Source: Ooceraea biroi (Eukaryota > Arthropoda > Insecta > Hymenoptera > Formicidae). From it: DNA of 64,000 nt. The stretch spans positions 6,784,464 to 6,848,463 of the forward strand of contig NC_039511.1 in NCBI RefSeq assembly GCF_003672135.1, written 5' to 3'. Positions 57,554 through 64,000 of this stretch are shown here, piece after piece. Below the pieces are notes generated by a model. The model made no database searches, had not been told where the DNA came from, and worked only from the letters and a program-made list of their open reading frames with translations. How positions within the stretch are numbered: the stretch's first letter is position 1; every line of letters starts with the position of its first letter. A program made the translations under genes and the position numbers.

Positions 57554-58923
57554 GGTAAATATGCCGATGAGGGGAGGCAGCCCCGATTACCTGGACCTTG
57601 ACATATATTGTCAAGATCACCCTCCTGAGTGACCTTCAAAAGGTTTTAGCCGTCGCTCGTTGTTTGTCAAAAGTTATTAACAAAAGAAGTTTAATAACTT
57701 TGCACAAATTTTCAGCTGTCCACACCAAAACATGATATTGACATTGTATATTACAAAGGTCACCTCCCCGAAAACCCCGCAGGTTTTAGCCGTCGCTCGT
57801 TGTTTGTTAAAAAGTTATTAACAAAAAAGTTTAATGAATAGAGTCCCGGACACATACGCTCGTTTTCAGCCCGCTTCACGGGAGGGCAGGGGGGGAGGGG
57901 CGAAGCCCAAGTGATTAAAATCTGTACGGTGAAATCTATGAAGACTAGAGACAAGATACCGATCTCCATAGTAGGAAAGTGTGCCGAAAATCTATACATC
58001 TATTAGTACCAACCTGCGGCGCTAGCGACGAATAACATACCGGACCTATATACAATTGTAGTCCAGAGCCCAAATCCATCGTAGTTTAGCATCGTAATAT
58101 GAAGCTAATGGTGTAAAACAGCATGCTTTTCCTATTTTTCTATCAATCCTGTTTGAGTTATAATGAGATTTATAATGAGAGATGAATTTATAATCGGTTC
58201 TGGTACTTTAAAGTACAGCCAGCGTCGCAAGTTTGCAACTAATAGCGTGTCACTTTATAGGCACAGTCTCGGTGATGAAAATCATACCTAGTTCAGTCTC
58301 CTGGTTCTAGTCTTCATAGTGAAATCTGTTACACTGGTTCTGGCGGGGGGCCCTCCCGCGAAGCGGGCTGAAAACGATGCGTTTCTGATTTAAAGCTTAT
58401 TATTCAACCGTCTCACACCGAAGTGTATGACATACTACCTATGTGATCGACGTAGATAGTACACACTTGGCGCGAGACACTACCATGTCTCTTGATATAG
58501 GTATGACAATAAACATGTACGGTCGAAGAATCCAAAACAGTAAGCTCAGGTGTATGTTGGATATTTGAGTATAGCACACATCATTCTCACTTCTGAAATA
58601 TACACAGTGTCGAAAAACAATGATATATTTATGAACCTTGTTTTGTTAATAACTTTTTAATAAACAATGAGCGACAGGTGAAACCTTATGCGTGTTACTT
58701 GGGAAGGTGACCTTTGTAATATATATCAAATTCAAGTCCTTGCTTCGTGTGAAAAATCGAAAATCTATACGAAACCACTGAACGTATTTTATTAATAACT
58801 TTTTAATAAATAACGAGCGACGACTGAAACCTTTTGAAGGTCATTCAGGAGGGTGACCTCTATAATATACATATGTCAAAGTCAAGGTAATCGGGGCTGC
58901 CTTCCCTCATCGGCATATTTACC
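57554..58923. mobile_element. Foldback element, copy 3
   Basis: Tips GGTAAATATGCCGATGAGGG and its inverse at 58923; flanking CTATCCGC and CTATTCGC suggest an 8-bp duplication with one change. Arms carry ACCTTGACATATATTGTCAA, CCTCCTGAGTGACCTTC and TTTTAGCCGTCGCTCGTTG units. GC-rich core remnants lie at 57865-57905 and 58335-58375. Interrupted at 57938. Confidence 0.78.
57938..58318. mobile_element. 381-bp insertion with exact 9-bp duplication
   Basis: Flanked by GTGAAATCT at 57929-57937 and 58319-58327. Ends ATGAAGACTAG and CTAGTCTTCAT are inverted repeats. A 9-bp duplication fits Mutator-like or foldback-type integration. No ORF of note. Confidence 0.75.
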
Positions 58924-58982
58924 CTATTCGCTAATGTTCTCATGGATAATTAACGAGAGAACAGGCAGTACCATACCATAGC

Positions 58983-59395
58983 GTGACACACTGTAATATC
59001 TGCGAAAAGTCATTCGCGCAAGACGTGACGTGCGTACGCGATCACTGTCATCTGAGCGGGGAATACAGAGGTCCCGCGCATTCAAATTGTAATCTGAATT
59101 ATAAAGATTCTTATACCATTCTGATAGTATTTCACAATTTATCAGGTTACGACTCACATTTTATAATCAAAGAATTGGCTAATAATTTCGAGGGCAAAAT
59201 TAATCTTCTAGCGATTATAAAAGAAAAGTACATTTTATTTAATAAAAATATTAAGGACGGACAGGAAATATTTCGAAATCATGTGAAAGTGCGATTCATT
59301 GATTCATTAAAATTCCTGAATAGCAGTCTCGACAAATTGGCATTGTTTTTCAGCAAAGACAAACTCAAAATTTTACGATCAAAATTTCCAAAGTT
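58983..59395 (+). pseudogene. Polinton/Maverick DNA polymerase B, middle fragment
   Basis: Reads a Cys/His endonuclease-VII-like motif CNICEKSF..VRDHCHLSGEYRGPAHSN followed by the exonuclease-type IVFHNLSGYDSHFIIKELAN and FIDSLKFLNSSLDKLALF. This is typical of Polinton-type DNA polymerase B. The frame runs directly into integrase sequence at about 59400, so the intervening polymerase catalytic part is deleted. Confidence 0.72.
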
Positions 59396-59399
59396 TTCT

Positions 59400-60045
59400 C
59401 CATCGTGGAACGGTTCAATCGTACCCTGAAGAACGAAGGGAAAAATGTTTACGCTCAATGGAACTATAGATGGACCGATGCACTACAGAATCTCATCGCA
59501 GGGTACAATGCACGAAAACATTAGATGATCAGTATGTGACCCATCAATGTAACGCTCAAGATGGCGGATAAACTCTTAGTCACGGTGTACAACAATGTGA
59601 AGATTACAGCTCCGGCAAGATTCAAAGGCCGGTATTCATAGTCGAAACTTATATTTAAGACTGTCTTAAGTTTATTTGCAGATGCTGTATAGATCATTTT
59701 ATTGGCTATGGAGTATCTAAAGATACACTTAAGATGATTTTAAATATAAGATTCAACTATGAATACCGGCCAAAGTGGGCAACCTGATGCGCGTGAGTAG
59801 ATTCAAAACTCTTCGACAAGGGCTACGCCAAACTGAATGACCGAGAATCATTAAAATGCAGAAGACTAATCCCGTGACCTCTAATCTATCTAATCGCATT
59901 CGCACGGCAAGCCAGTTACCGAAGGATTTTACGAAAACGAATTGCATCGCGTTACTACTCCTGACATATATCTCGTGGAAAAGGTGTTGCGCAGAAAAGA
60001 TGACGAGGTTTACGTGAAATGGCTAACAAGGGGAGGTCACAACCT
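59400..60045 (+). pseudogene. Polinton integrase C-terminus with chromodomain
   Basis: Reads IVERFNRTLKNEGKNVYAQW and RWTDALQNLIAGYN, retaining the catalytic Glu region of a retroviral-type integrase. After a stop near 59523 and a 145-bp MITE (59627-59771) the reading continues with VGNLMRVSRFKTL. It ends with a chromodomain-like ELHRVTTPDIYLVEKVLRRK / DDEVYVKWL at about 59940-60035. Chromodomain tails occur on Polinton integrases. Confidence 0.7.
59627..59771. repeat. 145-bp MITE in the integrase remnant
   Basis: Ends GGCCGGTATTCATAGT and inverse; AAA on both sides (59624-59626, 59772-59774). Removal restores RFK-VGN reading. Inner arms carry TTATATTTAAGA in both orientations. Confidence 0.8.
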
Positions 60046-60106
60046 CCGGCCCACCGATTTTGATCAGCTTTAACATACTGGTTGGGAAACACCCAAAAGT
60101 AACTCG

Positions 60107-60325
60107 TGTAAAAGGGTTTAGGTCACTACGCCTTCGTTTTTGAAAAAATTGAAGTCGAAGGTCATAACGCCGGATCGGTTTTGGACCTAGGGGGATCGCT
60201 AGATTGCTAACAAACAAGCAAATTTTATTAATACATATCAGATCCGCAAACTAATAGTTTTCGCGAAATCGAGGAATTAGTGATTTAAGCGCGCCGCTAT
60301 GTCCGCTCACTCGTGATACGTTACA
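60107..60325 (+). repeat. 5' LTR of Ty3/Gypsy element 2 (proposed)
   Basis: Proposed from TGTAAAAGGG to ..ATACGTTACA, ending 2 nt before the primer site TGGCGCCCGAACAGGGAC at 60328-60345. The right border is firm; the left border is inferred from TGTA/TACA ends. Confidence 0.55.
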
Positions 60326-60327
60326 AA

Positions 60328-60345
60328 TGGCGCCCGAACAGGGAC
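60328..60345 (+). promoter_or_regulatory. Primer-binding site (Lys tRNA type)
   Basis: TGGCGCCCGAACAGGGAC, the classical tRNA-Lys-type primer site, 27 bp before the gag ATG. Confidence 0.8.
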
Positions 60346-60371
60346 CTCGGCGACAGGAATAGGGGATTGAT

Positions 60372-61169
60372 ATGCCCAAAACCCACACCAAAACCGGGTG
60401 GATTCACCGATTAACAAAAGTAGAGCTAGAACAAGAGCTAGACAGCCACGGCCAATCCACCGAAGGGAACCACGACCAATTACGCGCGCGATTAGTAGTA
60501 TTTTGGAACAAACGCCACCCCGCGCGTCGCTACCCAGCCATGGCAACCGAGCGAACCGCCACCGAGGCCTTCGCCGAAACCGTCACCCTGCTAGACACCG
60601 AGCATAAATGGGGGTGTCAATTTGACGGCCGAAACGGCATAGCGTTCCTGGAACGGCTAGAGGACCTCCGGACGGGCTACGGCATGACCCGCCGACAATT
60701 GCTCTCATGTCTGCCACTGCTATTTAAAGACCAGGCGTTACTCTGGTATCGCAATAACCGGGAGGACTGGGTAAACTGGGGGGACTTTGAAGCCTGCTTC
60801 AAAACCTACTACGCTCCGGCCGTCATGACCTTCGAGCTAGAGGAAGAGATCGCCCGTCGAAAGCAAGGGGCCACCGAGCCCGCCCGCGAGTACGTAACGG
60901 CACTCCAAACACTGATGCGACGCCGCCAGGGAATGTCCGAAGCCAACCGGCTGGAAAGGGTGTACCACAATCTCCGCACCGAGTATAAATTATATGTAAA
61001 ATGCACCGACTTCACCAAGCTGCCAGAACTGCTAACACGCACCGACGAATACGAGCGAGTCCGAAGGGAAAAACGCAGTAACGCGGGCAAGACAAACACC
61101 GACCGCCGGACCACCGACCGGCCCCTGGCCACCGTTTCCGCTACTTACAGCGCCAGAGAATACTGCTGA
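60372..61169 (+). CDS. Ty3/Gypsy gag polyprotein
   Basis: 265 codons from ATG 60372: an N-terminal SAP-like region (KVELEQELDSHGQSTEGNHD), then a capsid core (FLERLEDLRTGYGMTRRQLL, LLWYRNNREDWVNWGDFEAC, REYVTALQTLMRRRQGMSEA). The stop at 61169 falls just before a double zinc-knuckle region readable without it (CGQQGHTRRFC, then CSQCGKEG..C). That stop is either a mutation or a readthrough/frameshift point. GC content is far above the neighbours. Confidence 0.75.
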   Translation: MPKTHTKTGWIHRLTKVELEQELDSHGQSTEGNHDQLRARLVVFWNKRHPARRYPAMATERTATEAFAETVTLLDTEHKWGCQFDGRNGIAFLERLEDLRTGYGMTRRQLLSCLPLLFKDQALLWYRNNREDWVNWGDFEACFKTYYAPAVMTFELEEEIARRKQGATEPAREYVTALQTLMRRRQGMSEANRLERVYHNLRTEYKLYVKCTDFTKLPELLTRTDEYERVRREKRSNAGKTNTDRRTTDRPLATVSATYSAREYC

Positions 61170-64000
61170 AACTGTGGGCAGCAAGGACACACCAGGCGCT
61201 TCTGCAAGAAGCCCGCGAAAAAGTTCTGCTCGCAGTGCGGCAAGGAAGGTGTGCTAACCCGCGACTGCCACGGGACGGGAAACGCCACCGCGACCGAGGC
61301 CGGCGGGAGCAGCGCTCGGTCCTCCGACATCAGCTCCCCGCTATAAGACAGCCGACGTGGCGCCGTACCGAGACACGACCACACCTGCGCATCCGACTAG
61401 CCGGGGAATACCATCGGGCCATAATCGATACAGGGGCCATCCTGTCATACGTCTCGGAGAACAGGGCGAGACGGCTCCACCGCCACGGCCGCGAGCTACC
61501 CGTTAGTACGACCGCCGGGCTAGCCGATGGACACACCCAGGATATTCGGAAGGAACTCCGCATCCAGACCACGGTCGGGTACTACCGAGGGGAGCACAGC
61601 TTTTTGGTACTGCCCGGGCTACGGCCACCGATCATACTCGGCATGGACCTACTGACGAAGGCGGGCTTCACCTGGGGTTGGGACGAACCAACCACTCCCA
61701 TACAGACCATCAGGGAGAACGCAGGTATTACTACCGGTACCCCCGAACAACAGCGGCAGCTAGAGGATCTTCTGCAGGAATACCTGCCGCAATTCGAGGC
61801 CATCGCCGGACTGACTGACCAAGCCGAGCATCGCATACGACTGGAAGAAGGCCAGTACCTCATTCGGCAGCGATATCGTACATACAACCCGGCCATGCAG
61901 GAAGTAATTGACCTAGAGATCAATACAATGTTAGCCGAGGGATGCATTGAGGCCGCCACCAGTCCCTGGAACTCCGGCGTGGTCCTGACAAAAAATTATG
62001 GCCGATTTAGGTTCTGCATCGACTTCCGACGATTGAACGCCGTATCCAAGCGCGACGCTTATCCCCTGCCGCCGGTACAGCATACATTGGATCAGCTCAA
62101 GGAGGCGCGCTTCCTATCCACGCTCGATCTCCGAAATGGATACTGGCAAATACCGCTCCACCCAAACAGCCGATCACTCACCGCCTTCGCAATACCGGGC
62201 CGGGGGCAATTTCAATTTAAAGTAATGCCCTTCGGGCTACACTCCGCACCAGCGACATTTCAGCGCTTGTTGGACACGGTCATCGGCCCCGACATGGAGC
62301 CACGCGCCTTCGCCTACCTGGATGGCATTGTAGTCCTGGGGAGGACCTTCGAGGAGCACCTTCGGAATCTGCGCGAAGTGTTTCAGCGGCTACTCAAAGC
62401 CAAACTCCGCCTCAACGTCAGCAAGTGCCACTTCGCTCGGGATAGCCTACGATACCTCGGACATATCGTGGATCAAGACGGGCTACGGACCGACCCAGAA
62501 AAGGTACGAGCCATAACCGAATTCCCCACTCCGACCAACCTCAGGGAATTACGGCGTTTCCTCGGAGTCACCTCCTGGTACCGTCGGTTCGTGCCTAACA
62601 TCGCCACGGTAGCCGCCCCGCTGCACCAGCTACTCCGCAGCAAGGCCCGGTGGACCTGGGGGGAGGAACACAACAGGCGTTCCTCACTCCCAAGCACCAA
62701 CTCGCTAGCGCACCTGTCCTTCGCTGCCCGGACTTCTCCTTACCCTTCACCCTCCAGACCGACGCCAGCAACGCCGGGATCGGCGCCGTGTTAACCCAGG
62801 AGGTGGAGGGACAGGAGAGGGTGGTGGCATACGCCAGTCGCACGCTGCGGCCGGCCGAGAAAAATTATTCGGCCACTGAGAAGGAATGCCTGGCGGTTGT
62901 ATGGGGAATCGGGAAAATGCGGCCGTACTTGGAAGGATACCGATTCACAGTCATGACCGACCACTTCTCCCTCCGATGGCTACGGACCTTGGAGCACCCG
63001 ACGGAAAGGCTGGCTCGGTAGTCAGTCGCTCTCCAGCAACATGACTTCGAGGTGCAGTATCGGAAGGGAACCTGCAACACGGTGCCGGACACCCTCTCAC
63101 GGCAACCCCTCGATAACGAGGAAGACCCCGACGACGAGCTTTCCGCCCTCGGAGCCGAGCAGACGTGTAGGTGGTATAAAAGGATGATGGAACGCACCGA
63201 GACCGAGCCCGAGAAACGTCCCGACTACGCCATCCGGAACGGTAGGCTCTATCGTCACATGCACGAGCGGCACTCTCTGGATGACGAAGGAATCAGCCTG
63301 GAAACTGTGCGTTCCCCGGCCATTACGACCGCAGGCACTAAATGAGTGTCATGACGCCGCCACCGCCGGACACCTCGGCATTACTAAGACCATCGCCCGA
63401 CTGGCCTAACGGTACTATTGGCCCGGAATGTTTCGGGAAGCAGCTAGCTACGTACGCCAATACCCAAACTGCCAGACTTATAAAACTTCACAGCAAGCAC
63501 CAGCGGGGCTCATGCACCACCGCCCGACCGCCGCACCGGGAGATACCATCGCCACAGATATAATCGGGCTCCTACCTAGATCCGCCAAGGGACACGCCTG
63601 GGCCATAGTCACCCAAGACACCTTTACTAAGTGACTCGAGGTCAAGCCGCTCCGCAACGCAACCACCACCGCCGCCAGTACAGCTCTCGAAGAGTGGGTA
63701 TACCGGTATGGGTGCCCCAAGGTCCTCATCTCGGACAACGGGCGACAGTTTACCAGCCGCGAATTCACTAAGACCGTCCACCAGCTTGGGATCCGCCATC
63801 AGCGCACGCCTCCATACACCCCTCAGTGTAATCCGGTAGAGCGGGTTAATCGGACTCTTAAGACCATGATCGCCCAGTTCGTCGGAGACAACCACCGAGC
63901 ATGGGACCACCGGTTACCCGAACTCGTATTCGCGGCCAACACCGTGGTCCATGAAGGCACCGGGTATACCCCTGCCTTCCTGACCTACGGGCGGGAACTC
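61170..64000 (+). pseudogene. Ty3/Gypsy pol, runs off window end
   Basis: Protease IIDTGAILSYVS (about 61420). RT from about 61930 with FRFCIDFRRLNAVSKRD, FLSTLDLRNGYWQIPL and FAYLDGIVVLG, in which Gly replaces the second Asp of YxDD. Frameshift near 62680, then RNase H LQTDASNAGIGAVLTQ, ATEKECLAVVW, MTDHFSLRWL (stop 63021). Integrase follows with TDIIGLLP, ISDNGRQFTS and NPVERVNRTLK, so Asp, Asp and Glu are kept. Further stops near 63345 and 63633. No 3' LTR inside the window. Confidence 0.82.

Noticed and set aside
1..64000. A prokaryotic defence or biosynthetic system
   Set aside because: Splice sites, LTRs, LINEs, tRNA primer sites and TTAGG repeats make this eukaryotic; no operon-like run of overlapping genes exists.

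Overview
This window looks like eukaryotic, insect-type genomic DNA, most likely from a hymenopteran such as an ant. The support is AT-rich intron-like DNA with GT/AG splice signals, a short TTAGG-type telomeric tract, and the mix of DD41D-type mariner relatives, Ty3/Gypsy, jockey-like LINEs, pogo and Polinton pieces. Species cannot be fixed from sequence alone. I found no operons, CRISPR array or phage genes.

The only sequence I can assign to a host gene is two exons of an Rh-type (Rh50-like) ammonium transporter, at 97-283 and 13081-13231, both on the + strand. They join in phase across a 12.8 kb intron. No later exon is visible, so the remaining 50 kb is either one giant intron, intergenic DNA, or the gene is broken here.

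Everything else is nested mobile elements. Inside the Rh intron (0.3-13 kb) lie an intact DD41D transposase in a TIR element, a second one split by a foldback element built of inverted 16-17 bp repeats, a palindromic element, an element-within-element nest, and MITE-like palindromes. From 14.4 to 27.2 kb is one decayed jockey-like LINE carrying four insertions: a foldback element, a second purine-rich LINE with a 5' inversion, a solo LTR with a perfect 5-bp duplication, and a Tc1-type fragment. From 28.6 to 34 kb is a pogo transposase gene (- strand) split by an LTR that itself contains a palindrome with two 693-bp arms. From 36 to 38.8 kb is a SAM-domain transposase-like gene on the - strand. 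From 41.2 to 43.8 kb is an inverted-repeat element with a DD41D transposase.

From 44.9 to 48.7 kb is a truncated Ty3/Gypsy element. From 48.9 to 53 kb is a run of palindromic elements, one flanked by TTAA, plus a second foldback copy. From 55.8 to 60.05 kb are Polinton/Maverick remnants (DNA polymerase B pieces and an integrase with chromodomain) broken up by an LTR, a GTCGAC-rich element and a third foldback copy. From 60.1 kb to the window end is a GC-rich Ty3/Gypsy element with an RT active-site substitution.

Several insertions can be ordered in time because removing them restores the reading frame of the element they hit. Two themes recur: elements whose interiors are arrays of one short word in both orientations, and element ends dense in TGACCTTG/CAAGGTCA sites.
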